A stretch of 40,956 nt of DNA, taken from IMCC2047 sp041395865 (GTDB lineage Bacteria > Pseudomonadota > Gammaproteobacteria > Pseudomonadales > IMCC2047). Each line of letters starts with the position of its first letter. Within the stretch, counting starts at the first letter, position 1. Below, in pieces: positions 31,751 to 40,121 of the stretch. The stretch lies in assembly GCA_041395865.1 (NCBI GenBank), contig JAWKZQ010000019.1, positions 1 through 40,956 on the forward strand. The letters are read 5' to 3'. Both the position numbers and the translations under genes were made by a program. The notes beneath the pieces were generated by a model. The model saw nothing but the letters and a program-made list of their open reading frames with translations, had not been told where the DNA came from and did no database searches.

Positions 31751-33040
31751 TTAGTCTGTAGCGGTCAGGCGATTGATTTTTCGATAGAGGGTTCTTTCGC
31801 TGATGCCCAGTGCGAGAGCCAGCGCATGGTTGTCGCCTTTAAAGTGATGCAGTGCGTTTTTCAGGTAATCGGCCTCGGCTTCGGCCAGGGTTTTTAGCGG
31901 TGAGTCCTCGAAAGCGTCGGGCTCGTCTTCTTCCTGTATCAGATCGGATTGCAGGTGCTCTTTGAATAGGGTCTTTTGATCGCACAGGATAACTGCCCTT
32001 TCCAGAATGTTGCGCAGCTCCCTGACGTTTCCGGGAAAATCGTATTGCATCAGCCACTGCTCGGCTTCTGCACTGAGCACAAAACTGTGGCTTTGGTCGA
32101 TGGCTTCGAGAAGGTGTCGGGCGATCAGCGGGATGTCGCTTTTACGCTCTTTAAGCGCAGGGACCTTGACCGGGAAGGGGCAGATACGAAAATACAGGTC
32201 TTTGCGAAACTCGCCTCGGCTAACCATAGCCTGCAGGGATTTGTGTGTAGCGCATACCAGCCGGAAATCGGCGCTGATTTCGGATACGCCCCCGACCCGG
32301 CGGTATTTTCGGGTTTCCAGCAGTCGCAGCAGTTTTACCTGCAAAGAGAGGGGTACATCGCCGATTTCATCGAGAAATAAGGTGCCGCCCTCGGCGGCTT
32401 CGACGAGGCCTGTTTTGCGGGTTATTGCGCCGGTGAAGGCGCCCTTTTCGTGACCGAACAATTCGCTTTCAAAAAGCGTTTCCGACAACCCCGAGCATTC
32501 TACGATGACAAAGGGTTTTTGGTGTCGAGAACTGTGCTCGTGCAGGTAATGGGCCGCCAGCTCTTTGCCGCAGCCGGTTTCTCCCTGTAGCAGTACGCTG
32601 ATATCGGTTTTTGCCGCGCGATGGAGTAAGTCCAGCATCCGTGAGAACGCCCGGCTATAGCCGAGCATTTTTCGGTTGCTGAACACGGTGGTGTTGGCCT
32701 GGCGCATGACTTCGACGAAATGTGTGATTTGGCCCTGCTCGTTGTGTATCGGGGACAGCTCGACATCGATATGCTCTTTGCCGGATGAGGTGTTATGGAT
32801 GTGCAGAACCCGCTGTGGGGTATTGGTCAGCAGGCAGTTTTTCAGCGGGCAATCCTCGCCGGACTTGTCGCAGGGCTCTGAATAGTCGTGGGATGTTTCA
32901 TAGCAACTGCTGCCAATGGGCGCTTGGCCAAACGCGGCGATATAAGACTGGTTGGCGGCACAGATTCTGTACTCGCGGTCAATCAGAATGGCGGGGTCTT
33001 TAATGGCTTCGAGGATGTTTTGAAAATGCGTGTCTGTCAT
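31751..33040 (-). CDS. Sigma-54-dependent activator with PAS domain
   Basis: The 429 aa protein has an N-terminal PAS domain (about 5-120) and a central AAA+ domain with Walker A GETGCGKE, the sigma-54 contact loop GAFTGA, and Walker B TLFLDEIGDV. A Fis-type helix-turn-helix at the C-terminus has NHALALALGISERTLYRKINRL. The PAS domain holds a cluster of cysteines and a histidine (Cys46, His51, Cys57, Cys64, Cys69) that could bind an iron-sulfur cluster, heme or zinc. It lies divergent to the cyd operon, whose promoter has a sigma-54 site, so it probably activates that operon in response to redox state, oxygen or nitric oxide. The signal is inference. Confidence 0.92.
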   Translation of the reverse strand: MTDTHFQNILEAIKDPAILIDREYRICAANQSYIAAFGQAPIGSSCYETSHDYSEPCDKSGEDCPLKNCLLTNTPQRVLHIHNTSSGKEHIDVELSPIHNEQGQITHFVEVMRQANTTVFSNRKMLGYSRAFSRMLDLLHRAAKTDISVLLQGETGCGKELAAHYLHEHSSRHQKPFVIVECSGLSETLFESELFGHEKGAFTGAITRKTGLVEAAEGGTLFLDEIGDVPLSLQVKLLRLLETRKYRRVGGVSEISADFRLVCATHKSLQAMVSRGEFRKDLYFRICPFPVKVPALKERKSDIPLIARHLLEAIDQSHSFVLSAEAEQWLMQYDFPGNVRELRNILERAVILCDQKTLFKEHLQSDLIQEEDEPDAFEDSPLKTLAEAEADYLKNALHHFKGDNHALALALGISERTLYRKINRLTATD

Positions 33041-33166
33041 TTTTGACTGCCTGTCGGTGACATATATGACGCAAATGGTAAGCCTGTTGGCAGGGAAAAT
33101 CCATTTCCTGGCGGGTTAAGTGTTTTACTGATTGTTTTTTATAAAGATTTTCGCCGCTCTTAAACC

Positions 33167-33182
33167 TGGAATAGCTTTTGCA
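33167..33182 (+). promoter_or_regulatory. Sigma-54 promoter upstream of cydP-cydABX
   Basis: TGGAATAGCTTTTGCA matches the -24/-12 pattern (TGG, eight nt, TTGCA) with exact spacing. Predicted start of transcription is near 33193, about 20 nt ahead of cydP. A CCTG-N4-CAGG dyad near 33080 and the stretch before it could be upstream sites of the divergent activator. The regulator gene next door supports this reading. Confidence 0.7.
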
Positions 33183-33214
33183 GATGTGTGGGCGGTTAAC
33201 GGGGAAAACGGGTC

Positions 33215-33427
33215 ATGAAAGGTGTTAATAAAGGTTCAATTTTTGCTATCCCCTTGGTGAGAGAGCTCGCCGTGGTTTTGGTGATCAAGCTGGTTGTTCT
33301 GTTTGCCATTAAAGACCTGTTTTTTTCGCAGCCGGTAACTCAAGAAGCACAGGCGCAAGGTGTTCAGGAAATGTTTGGGCTGCCTGAGCCCCGCCGTGAC
33401 GAAAATGAAAAGAAGGAACATTTATGA
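33215..33427 (+). CDS. cydP: Cytochrome bd small accessory protein CydP
   Basis: A 70 aa single-helix membrane protein (FAIPLVRELAVVLVIKLVVLFAIKDLFF, about 9-36, with a basic N-terminus) followed by a short charged tail. Size, sequence and position directly in front of cydA match the CydP-type putative small subunit found in front of cytochrome bd genes of Pseudomonas and relatives. It overlaps the cydA start (ATGA) by four bases, which implies translational coupling. The biochemical role of the family is not well fixed. Confidence 0.8.
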   Translation: MKGVNKGSIFAIPLVRELAVVLVIKLVVLFAIKDLFFSQPVTQEAQAQGVQEMFGLPEPRRDENEKKEHL

Positions 33428-35010
33428 TTGACGATGCTGTCGTAGACCTGTCCCGATTGCAGTTTGCGATCACGGCCTTTTATCACTTTCTGTTCGTCCC
33501 TTTAACGCTGGGGCTGGCGTTTATTCTGGCCATCATGGAATCCGTCTACGTGATGACGAATAAGGCTATTTATAAGGATATGGTAAAGTTCTGGGGCAAG
33601 TTGTTTGGTATCAACTTTGCGCTTGGGGTCACAACGGGCCTAACCATGGAGTTCCAGTTTGGGACGAACTGGGCCTATTACTCCCATTATGTGGGGGATA
33701 TTTTTGGGGCTCCACTGGCCATTGAAGGGCTGATGGCCTTCTTTCTTGAGTCGACCTTTATCGGGTTGTTCTTTTTCGGCTGGGATCGGCTGAGCAAGCT
33801 ACAGCACCTGATGGTGACCTGGCTGGTTGCGCTGGGCTCTAACCTGTCGGCTCTGTGGATTCTGATAGCCAACGGCTGGATGCAAAACCCGGTGGGTGCC
33901 GAATTTAATTTCGAAACCATGCGCATGGAAATGACCAGCTTTTCCGAGTTGATTTTCAACCCCGTGGCGCAGGTGAAGTTCGTTCATACCGTGTCAGCGG
34001 GTTACGTCACCGGGGCCATGTTTGTGCTGGCCATTTCCGCTTACTACATGTTGAAAAAGCGGGATCTGCCCTTTGCGCGCCGTTCCTTTGCGATTGCGGC
34101 CAGCTTTGGACTGGCCTCCATTCTATCCGTGATTGTGCTGGGCGATGAGTCCGGTTACGAGTTGGGCGATGTCCAGAAAACCAAACTGGCAGCCATCGAA
34201 GCGGAGTGGGATACGCATGAGGCACCGGCCGGCTTCACGGTGGTTGGCTTGCCCAATGAAGAGACCATGACCACGGACTATGCCGTCAAAATTCCCTTCG
34301 CGCTGGGGCTGATTGCCACGCGCTCCGTCAGCGAAGAGGTTGCCGGTATCAAGGACTTGATCGAAAGACATGAGCAGCGCATTCGTAATGGCATGGTCGC
34401 GTATGGATTGTTGCAGGAGATCAAAACCGGCGGCCTGACGCCTGAGCTGAAGGCGGACTTCGATGCGGTTAAGGAGGATCTTGGCTACGGCCTGTTGCTC
34501 AAACGCTATACCGAGCAGGTGGTGGATGCCTCGGAGGCGCAGATTCAAATGGCGGCGCGGGATACGATTCCACGTGTTGCGCCAATGTTCTGGACATTCC
34601 GGATCATGGTCGGCCTGGGTGTGTTGATGCTGGTGCTGATTGGCTTGTCTTTCTATTACGCGGCCCGGCATCGCGCAGAGCACCAGACCTGGTTGTTAAG
34701 GGCGCTTTTGATTGCACTGCCAGCCCCCTGGATTGCCTGCGAAATGGGCTGGTTTGTTGCCGAATTTGGCCGCCAGCCCTGGTCCATTGCGGAGGTGTTG
34801 CCAACCGCGTTATCGGTCTCTTCGCGCACGGCAAGCGACCTGTGGATGAGCCTGTCCGGTTTTATTATTTTTTACTCTGGGTTGCTGGTTGTCGAAATGT
34901 ACCTGATGTTCAAGTTTGCGCGCCGGGGCCCCAGTAGCTTGCAGACGGGCAAGTACCACTTTGAGACGCTCGACAGCACATCATCAAAACCTGAAATGGC
35001 AGGAGCCTGA
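33424..35010 (+). CDS. cydA: Cytochrome bd ubiquinol oxidase subunit I, CydA
   Basis: CydA carries hemes b558, b595 and d, oxidises quinol and reduces oxygen to water in the inner membrane. The 528 aa protein starts DLSRLQFAITAFYHFLFVP with the heme ligand histidine in the first helix. It has AIEGLMAFFLESTF (the two acidic residues of the proton channel), KFVHTVSAGYVTG (a second heme ligand), and the GRQPW motif near residue 445. The loop between about 250 and 390 is long, so it is the E. coli long Q-loop type, not the CIO type. Confidence 0.97.
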   Translation: MIDDAVVDLSRLQFAITAFYHFLFVPLTLGLAFILAIMESVYVMTNKAIYKDMVKFWGKLFGINFALGVTTGLTMEFQFGTNWAYYSHYVGDIFGAPLAIEGLMAFFLESTFIGLFFFGWDRLSKLQHLMVTWLVALGSNLSALWILIANGWMQNPVGAEFNFETMRMEMTSFSELIFNPVAQVKFVHTVSAGYVTGAMFVLAISAYYMLKKRDLPFARRSFAIAASFGLASILSVIVLGDESGYELGDVQKTKLAAIEAEWDTHEAPAGFTVVGLPNEETMTTDYAVKIPFALGLIATRSVSEEVAGIKDLIERHEQRIRNGMVAYGLLQEIKTGGLTPELKADFDAVKEDLGYGLLLKRYTEQVVDASEAQIQMAARDTIPRVAPMFWTFRIMVGLGVLMLVLIGLSFYYAARHRAEHQTWLLRALLIALPAPWIACEMGWFVAEFGRQPWSIAEVLPTALSVSSRTASDLWMSLSGFIIFYSGLLVVEMYLMFKFARRGPSSLQTGKYHFETLDSTSSKPEMAGA

Positions 35011-35012
35011 GC

Positions 35013-36149
35013 ATGCTGGATTATGAATCGTTAAAATTGATTTGGTGGCTGTTGATCGGCGTGCTGCTGATCGGTTTTGCCGTCACCGACGGCTTTGATA
35101 TGGGCGCGGTGAGCCTGTTGAAGCTGGTGGGGAAAACCGATGCCGAGCGGCGTGTTATTTTAAACACGGTTGGCCCTCACTGGGATGGCAACCAGGTGTG
35201 GTTTATCACGGCTGGCGGAGCGATTTTCGCAGCCTGGCCGGTGGTTTACGCAACGGCATTCAGCGGGCTCTATTGGGCGTTATTGCTGGTGCTTTTTGCC
35301 CTGTTCTTCCGCCCGGTGGGTTTTGAGTATCGCTCCAAAATTGATACGGTGAAGTGGCGCGGTAATTGGGATTGGCTGATGACCGCAGGGAGTGCGGTTC
35401 CGGCGCTGGTGTTTGGCGTAGCCTTTGGCAACCTGTTCCTGGGGCTTCCTTTTGCCATCGATGAGACCATGCGATCCGAGTACCAGGGCTCCTTTTGGCA
35501 GCTGTTATCGCCCTTTGCGCTGGTGTGCGGGCTGGTGAGCCTGCTGATGCTGGTGATGCATGGCGGCGTGTTTCTTCAGCTGCGCACGGAAGGGGCGCTG
35601 TCCCAGCGAGCCGGCCGCTATGCAGCCATAGCCGCTGGCTTGGTGATGCTGCTGTTTGCAGCGGCAGGGCTTTGGCTAACGCAACTTTCCGGTTATCAAC
35701 TGTCCGTCCCGCTTGATGGGGGCGCCGTATTAACGCCTCTCGATAAACAGGTGGCGCTGGTTGAGGGCGGCTGGTTGAGTAACTATGCGAAACAGCCCCT
35801 GTTAATGGCGGCGCCAGCCGTTGCCTATGCCGGGCTGTTGATGGTGATTTTATGCTGCAAAGTCGGCCGGCCGGGGCTGGCGTTTATCGGCAGCTCGTTA
35901 ACGCTGGCCGCTATTATTTTTACCGCCGGAGCCAGCCTGTTTCCCTTCGTGATGCCGTCGAGCCTTGATCCAAACCATAGCCTGACGCTGTGGGATGTGG
36001 TGTCCAGTGAAAAAACGCTGGGCATTATGTTCTGGGTCGCCGTACTGTTTGTGCCGGTGGTGCTCAGTTATACAGCCTGGGGATATTTCAAGATGCGCGG
36101 TAAGGTAACCACCCGCCATATCGAAGAAAACAACGTCAGCGCTTATTGA
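35013..36149 (+). CDS. cydB: Cytochrome bd ubiquinol oxidase subunit II, CydB
   Basis: CydB supports the oxidase but binds no heme in this family. The 378 aa protein has eight to nine membrane helices and the motifs LIWWLLIGVLLIGFAVTDGFDMG and PHWDGNQVWFITAGGAIFAAWP at the N-terminus. Near the C-terminus are PFVMPSSLDPNHSLTLWD and SEKTLGIMFWVAV. It begins three nt after cydA, with AGGAG ahead of its ATG. Confidence 0.97.
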   Translation: MLDYESLKLIWWLLIGVLLIGFAVTDGFDMGAVSLLKLVGKTDAERRVILNTVGPHWDGNQVWFITAGGAIFAAWPVVYATAFSGLYWALLLVLFALFFRPVGFEYRSKIDTVKWRGNWDWLMTAGSAVPALVFGVAFGNLFLGLPFAIDETMRSEYQGSFWQLLSPFALVCGLVSLLMLVMHGGVFLQLRTEGALSQRAGRYAAIAAGLVMLLFAAAGLWLTQLSGYQLSVPLDGGAVLTPLDKQVALVEGGWLSNYAKQPLLMAAPAVAYAGLLMVILCCKVGRPGLAFIGSSLTLAAIIFTAGASLFPFVMPSSLDPNHSLTLWDVVSSEKTLGIMFWVAVLFVPVVLSYTAWGYFKMRGKVTTRHIEENNVSAY

Positions 36150-36164
36150 GGGAAGGAAAATAGC

Positions 36165-36278
36165 ATGTGGTACTTTACTTGGATTCTGGGTGTTTTGCTG
36201 GCCTGCTCATTTGGCATTGTTAATGCGTTATGGCTGGAGGTTAACGAAAACCTCGACCGGCCTGCCGAGGATGATTAG
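36165..36278 (+). CDS. cydX: Cytochrome bd small subunit CydX
   Basis: A 37 aa protein starting MWYFTWILGVLLACSFGI, with a single membrane helix then NALWLEVNENLD and an acidic tail. This is the known CydX pattern, a subunit that stabilises the heme d environment of CydAB. GGAAGGA lies eight nt before the ATG. It stands 15 nt after cydB and six nt before ybgE. The gene is too short for many automatic callers. Confidence 0.92.
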   Translation: MWYFTWILGVLLACSFGIVNALWLEVNENLDRPAEDD

Positions 36279-36283
36279 GCGCG

Positions 36284-36589
36284 ATGAGCGAACCTGCGCC
36301 TGAGGACCAGGCAAGACAAGCGGGGGTGCTGGGATCGGGCTGGGCACGGCTGTTGTCCTTTTCGATGGCGCTGGCGCTCTCAGGGTTGCTTTTTGTGGCC
36401 CCCCAGGTTGTGGCGCAAACCGATGCGGAAATAAACCACCTCAAGCTGATGCTCGCCATGTGGGGCATCAGCGCCGGATTTGTTCACGGCGTTGGTTTTA
36501 TCCCCAGAATGCGGTTATGGCGCCTTTTACTGGGGCCGCTTGCTGCCTGGACATTGATGGGATTAAGTATTTGCTGGTGGGTGTTATAG
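36284..36589 (+). CDS. ybgE: Cyd operon protein YbgE
   Basis: A 101 aa protein with three predicted membrane helices (about 23-44, 59-72 and 82-99) and the motif MLAMWGISAGFVHGVGFIPR, which is typical of YbgE. In E. coli it lies next to cydABX; its function is unknown and it is not needed for the oxidase. It follows cydX after five nt and is followed by a heme-motif protein instead of the tol-pal genes found in E. coli. Confidence 0.85.
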   Translation: MSEPAPEDQARQAGVLGSGWARLLSFSMALALSGLLFVAPQVVAQTDAEINHLKLMLAMWGISAGFVHGVGFIPRMRLWRLLLGPLAAWTLMGLSICWWVL

Positions 36590-36591
36590 GT

Positions 36592-37134
36592 ATGAAACGA
36601 AAAGCGATTTTATTGATGATTCCCGCGCTGTCGGCTGCATTCGCAGCCCAGGCCGACATGCGTGATGAGGCAAGGGCGTTAACCCAGCAATTCGCCAAGG
36701 AGCTGAAGACCGCATTGCAACAGGGCGTTAAAGCGGGTGGCTTTGCAAATGCCATTGAGGTCTGTAATACCGAGGCACCGGCTATTGCAGAAAAACACAG
36801 CCAGGGCGCCTGGCAAATTGGCCGCACCTCTTTACGGTTGCGCAACCCGCAGAATGCGCCGGACGATTGGGAGCTTTCGGTGCTGCGCTCCTTTGAAACG
36901 CGTCGTGCCGCTGGCGAACCGGTGGAACAGCTGGAGGTTTTTGCCGAACAGGATGGCGAATTTCGTTATATGAAAGCGATTCCTGCCGGAGGGCTGTGCC
37001 TCTCCTGCCATGGCGCCAGCTTGACACCGGCAGTGGCACAAAAGCTTGATCGGTTATACCCGCAGGATCAGGCAATAAATTACCGGGCTGGCGATATCCG
37101 GGGTGCGTTTACCCTGAGGCATCCGGTCAGGTAA
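36592..37134 (+). CDS. DUF3365 (Tll0287-like) protein with one heme-binding CxxCH motif
   Basis: The 180 aa protein has a signal peptide (RKAILLMIPALSAAFAAQA) and a mature domain of the DUF3365 family, a PAS-like heme sensor fold also seen in Tll0287. The motif CLSCHG near residue 142 is a c-type heme site, and a further cysteine lies in EVCNTEAP. The domain should face the periplasm. The start is placed at the ATG after ybgE (two bases from its stop); an earlier in-frame start would run back into ybgE. It is probably cotranscribed with the cyd genes and may sense oxygen, NO or redox state. That link is inference. Confidence 0.82.
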   Translation: MKRKAILLMIPALSAAFAAQADMRDEARALTQQFAKELKTALQQGVKAGGFANAIEVCNTEAPAIAEKHSQGAWQIGRTSLRLRNPQNAPDDWELSVLRSFETRRAAGEPVEQLEVFAEQDGEFRYMKAIPAGGLCLSCHGASLTPAVAQKLDRLYPQDQAINYRAGDIRGAFTLRHPVR

Positions 37135-37138
37135 TCCC

Positions 37139-37209
37139 CAGGGCTTTAAATGCCCTGTCAATGAAACTGGCGCCTGTCCTCCTCAGGCGCTTGAAAGGCG
37201 GCTGCCTTT
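37139..37209 (+). other. Three tandem hairpins in the leader region of nhaA
   Basis: CAGGGC/GCCCTG (37139-37157), GCGCCTG/CAGGCGC (37170-37190) and AAAGGC/GCCTTT (37194-37209) are three perfect stems in a row. None is followed by a T run apart from a short TT after the third. A fourth, GGGG/CCCC with a three nt loop (37249-37259), overlaps the start of the nhaA frame. The first may end the cyd transcript; the others look like a leader RNA. Ion-sensing riboswitches are known ahead of nhaA genes in other bacteria, but I cannot match this to a class. Confidence 0.35.
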
Positions 37210-37246
37210 TCCGCGTTCCCGAAAGCAGTCTCTGGTCATCCCGGCG

Positions 37247-38683
37247 ATGGGGTTTCCCCTGCTGTTATTTGCGGTGACACTGTTGCCACCAGGGCTTTTT
37301 TTATGCCAGCCTGTTGGTGCTACCAATCAAGATCATGGGAACGGCGTGGTCGAAAGAATCGAGAAAAAAGTCGAATCGATCATTAGCTCCTTCCAGCAGC
37401 TAATCCGGGACGAAACTGTCTCCAGCGGGTTTTTGTTTGCTGCGACCCTGCTGGCATTGCTGCTGGCCAATTCTGCGGCGGCCTCTCAGTACCTGGCGGC
37501 TGTGACTTTGCCGATCAAGCTGATGTTGGGTGACTGGCTGTTTGAGTTCGATGTCCTGCACTTTGTTAACGATGGCTTGATGACACTGTTTTTTATGGTG
37601 TTGGGGCTTGAGATAAAGCGCGAATTGCTGGTTGGCGAGCTTAGAAATATGCGGCAGGCTGTTCCGGTGCTTGCCGCAGCGTTGGGCGGGATGGTGTTGC
37701 CTGCCCTGATTTATTACCTGATTAATGCGGGCGAACCTTCAGCGCGTGGCTGGGGCATCGCCATGGCGACGGATTCCGCTTTTGCGCTGGGTGTGCTGAT
37801 GCTGCTGGGGCGTCGTGTACCGGCGGGCCTGAAAGCATTTCTGGTGGCCTATGCCATCATCGATGACTTGGGGGCAATCCTTGTAATCGCGTTCTTTTAT
37901 ACCGAGGCGCTGGATACAGCGTTTCTGGTTGCAGCGGCGGGTTGCTTTTCGGCATTGGCTGTCTTTAATTTTCTGGGTCTGCGGCACCTTTTCCTTTATT
38001 TATGTGTGGGGTTCCTGTTGTGGTTCTGCGTGGTAAGCGCGGGCTTGCACGGAACGGTTGCCGGTGTCCTGATTGCTGCAGCGGTGCCGGCAAGGCCGAG
38101 GCGGGACCAGCGCTGGTTTGTGCGTCGCACGCAGAAACTGGCCGGTATGCTGCAGCAGCGGATTGAGCGGGGTGATAGCATACTGGAAGCGCCTGAGCAG
38201 CATGCGATGGCCGAGGCTGTCAGCGAGGCGGCCAAATCCGTGACGACGCCGCTGCAGCGCTGGGAGCGTATGCTCGAGCGCCCTGTGCTGCTGTTCGTGT
38301 TGCCACTGTTTGCGCTGGTTAATGCGGGGATTCCCCTCAGTGGCGAACGGTTAACGACGGCTGCCAGCGACGTGGTTAGCTGGGGTGTCGTATTTGGGCT
38401 GGTGGCCGGGAAAACGCTGGGCATCAGCCTGATGACCTGGATTACGCTCATGGCAGGAATCGGCCGCTTGCCAGAAGGTGTCAGGATGGGGCATGTTATT
38501 GGCGTCGCTTTGCTTGGCGGCATGGGCTTTACCATGTCGATTTTTATCGCTGGCCTGACTTTTTCCGGACAGGAGCCGCTTTATATCGCCAAAATTGCGA
38601 TTTTAGCGGCCTCAATCGTGGCGGGGGGCAGCGGCTACCTTTGGCTGCGTTTTGCGGTCAAACCTGAGAATTCCTATAAATAG
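37247..38683 (+). CDS. nhaA: Sodium/proton antiporter NhaA
   Basis: NhaA expels sodium in exchange for protons and sets pH and salt tolerance. The 478 aa protein has 12 membrane helices with the family motifs LHFVNDGLMTLFFMVLGLEIKREL, ATDSAFALGVLMLLGRRVP (with the cation-binding aspartates DSAF and AYAIIDDLGAIL). The N-terminal 34 residues form an extra hydrophobic stretch, not present in E. coli NhaA. A GTG at 37346 with no strong ribosome binding site could be the true start, which would give about 445 aa. mgtE follows after 15 nt. Confidence 0.92.
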   Translation: MGFPLLLFAVTLLPPGLFLCQPVGATNQDHGNGVVERIEKKVESIISSFQQLIRDETVSSGFLFAATLLALLLANSAAASQYLAAVTLPIKLMLGDWLFEFDVLHFVNDGLMTLFFMVLGLEIKRELLVGELRNMRQAVPVLAAALGGMVLPALIYYLINAGEPSARGWGIAMATDSAFALGVLMLLGRRVPAGLKAFLVAYAIIDDLGAILVIAFFYTEALDTAFLVAAAGCFSALAVFNFLGLRHLFLYLCVGFLLWFCVVSAGLHGTVAGVLIAAAVPARPRRDQRWFVRRTQKLAGMLQQRIERGDSILEAPEQHAMAEAVSEAAKSVTTPLQRWERMLERPVLLFVLPLFALVNAGIPLSGERLTTAASDVVSWGVVFGLVAGKTLGISLMTWITLMAGIGRLPEGVRMGHVIGVALLGGMGFTMSIFIAGLTFSGQEPLYIAKIAILAASIVAGGSGYLWLRFAVKPENSYK

Positions 38684-38698
38684 TCCCGTGGAGGTTGC

Positions 38699-40066
38699 TT
38701 GAAAACAGTGCAGACAGATTCCCAGGCTGAAAACAGAGAGCGCTTGCACCAGCTGCTGGAGGCGGGTTCTCAAGCGGCATTGGTTGAGCTGCTGGAAAGC
38801 CTCACGCCAGCAGAAATCGCCGATGTGCTGGAGTCCCTGCCGCGTGAATCCCGCCCGGCCTTGTGGCGAAAGGTGTCGGCGGCGGTCAAGGGCGAGGTTC
38901 TGCTTGAGGCCCATGGCGAAGCGCGCCAGCACCTCATTGATGACAGCGACCGGGCCGAACTGCTGGATGCCCTGGCAACCCTAGAGATGGACGAGCTGGC
39001 GGATTTGGATGCTGATCTGCCGGTCACGGTTCTCGATGCCATGGTGCGTGCGATGGATGCCCAGCGGCGCAGGCGTTATGAGGCCGTTCGCGACTACCCT
39101 GACGATACTGCTGGCGGGTTGATGGATATCGATGCGGCTGCCGTACGCGCCGATGTTTCCCTGAAGGCCGTGTTGCGCTATATGCGTAAATTGCGCAGCA
39201 AGGAAGGCGGGCTTCCTGAGCACCTCGATAGTCTGATGGTGGTGGATCGGAACAACGTGTATCGCGGTGTATTGCGGCTGAGCGACCTGGTTTCAAGAAA
39301 GCCCTCGACAATGGTCGGACACGCCATGACAGAGGGCGTGCCGGCGATTCCGGTCATGGAATCGGCCGCCAAGGTGGCGCGTCTGTTCGAGGACCAGGAT
39401 TTGATTTCGGCCGCGGTGGTCGATGACGGCGGGTATTTGCTGGGCCGGATTACGGTTGATGATGTGGTTGATGTGATGCGTAAAGAAGCTGAGCAGGACA
39501 TCATGAACCGCGCGGGCCTTAGCGGGGCGACGGATATGTTTGCCCCGCTGCTGCCTAGCGCCGGGCGCCGGGCGGTCTGGCTGGGCGTTAACCTGGTCAA
39601 TGCCTTCATCGCGGCCTGGGTTATCGGGCTGTTTGAGGCGTCCATCGATAAACTTGTTGCGCTGGCGGTGTTGATGCCAGTTGTCGCCAGCATGGGCGGT
39701 GTGTCTGGTAACCAGACGCTGACCCTGGTGACGCGTGCGATTGCCCTTGAGCAGGTGGGTAAAAGCAATGCAAAACGCCTGCTGATGCGAGAGCTGGCCT
39801 TGGGGGTGTTCAACGGTGTTTTTTGGGCCGTGGTTGTGGCATTGGTCGCCGTATTCTGGTTTGGCGATCCGCGGCTTGGAGTTGTGTTTGGTGTCGCCTT
39901 GGTTATTAACCTCCTGATGGGCGCGGCGGCCGGCACGCTGGTCCCGCTTGGATTGCAACGCCTGGGCATCGACCCTGCCCTTGCGGGTGGCGTTGCGCTG
40001 GTTGCCGTGACCGATGTTGTCGGGTTTTTCTCCTTTTTAGGGCTGGCGACCCTGGTGTTGCTTTAA
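38699..40066 (+). CDS. mgtE: Magnesium transporter MgtE
   Basis: MgtE is a magnesium channel gated by intracellular Mg. The 455 aa protein starts at TTG with GAGG seven nt upstream. The N-terminal helical domain has LLEAGSQAALVELLESLTPAEIADVLESLP, then a pair of CBS domains (VRDYPDDTAGGLMD, VVDRNNVYRGVLRL and LLGRITVDDVVDVM), and five membrane helices ending in GVALVAVTDVVGFFSFLGLATL. The motif PVVASMGGVSGNQTLTLVTRAIAL lines the pore. It is close behind nhaA and probably cotranscribed. Confidence 0.94.
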   Translation: MKTVQTDSQAENRERLHQLLEAGSQAALVELLESLTPAEIADVLESLPRESRPALWRKVSAAVKGEVLLEAHGEARQHLIDDSDRAELLDALATLEMDELADLDADLPVTVLDAMVRAMDAQRRRRYEAVRDYPDDTAGGLMDIDAAAVRADVSLKAVLRYMRKLRSKEGGLPEHLDSLMVVDRNNVYRGVLRLSDLVSRKPSTMVGHAMTEGVPAIPVMESAAKVARLFEDQDLISAAVVDDGGYLLGRITVDDVVDVMRKEAEQDIMNRAGLSGATDMFAPLLPSAGRRAVWLGVNLVNAFIAAWVIGLFEASIDKLVALAVLMPVVASMGGVSGNQTLTLVTRAIALEQVGKSNAKRLLMRELALGVFNGVFWAVVVALVAVFWFGDPRLGVVFGVALVINLLMGAAAGTLVPLGLQRLGIDPALAGGVALVAVTDVVGFFSFLGLATLVLL

Positions 40067-40121
40067 CATTACACCTGGTGGGCTAATTGGAAGTGCCTGA
40101 TCTGTTTTGAAGGAAAGGCGA

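Noticed and set aside
36460..36591. Upstream extension of the DUF3365 protein into ybgE
   Set aside because: The frame runs back through the ybgE coding region and would destroy the signal peptide pattern. The ATG at 36592 gives a clean signal peptide.
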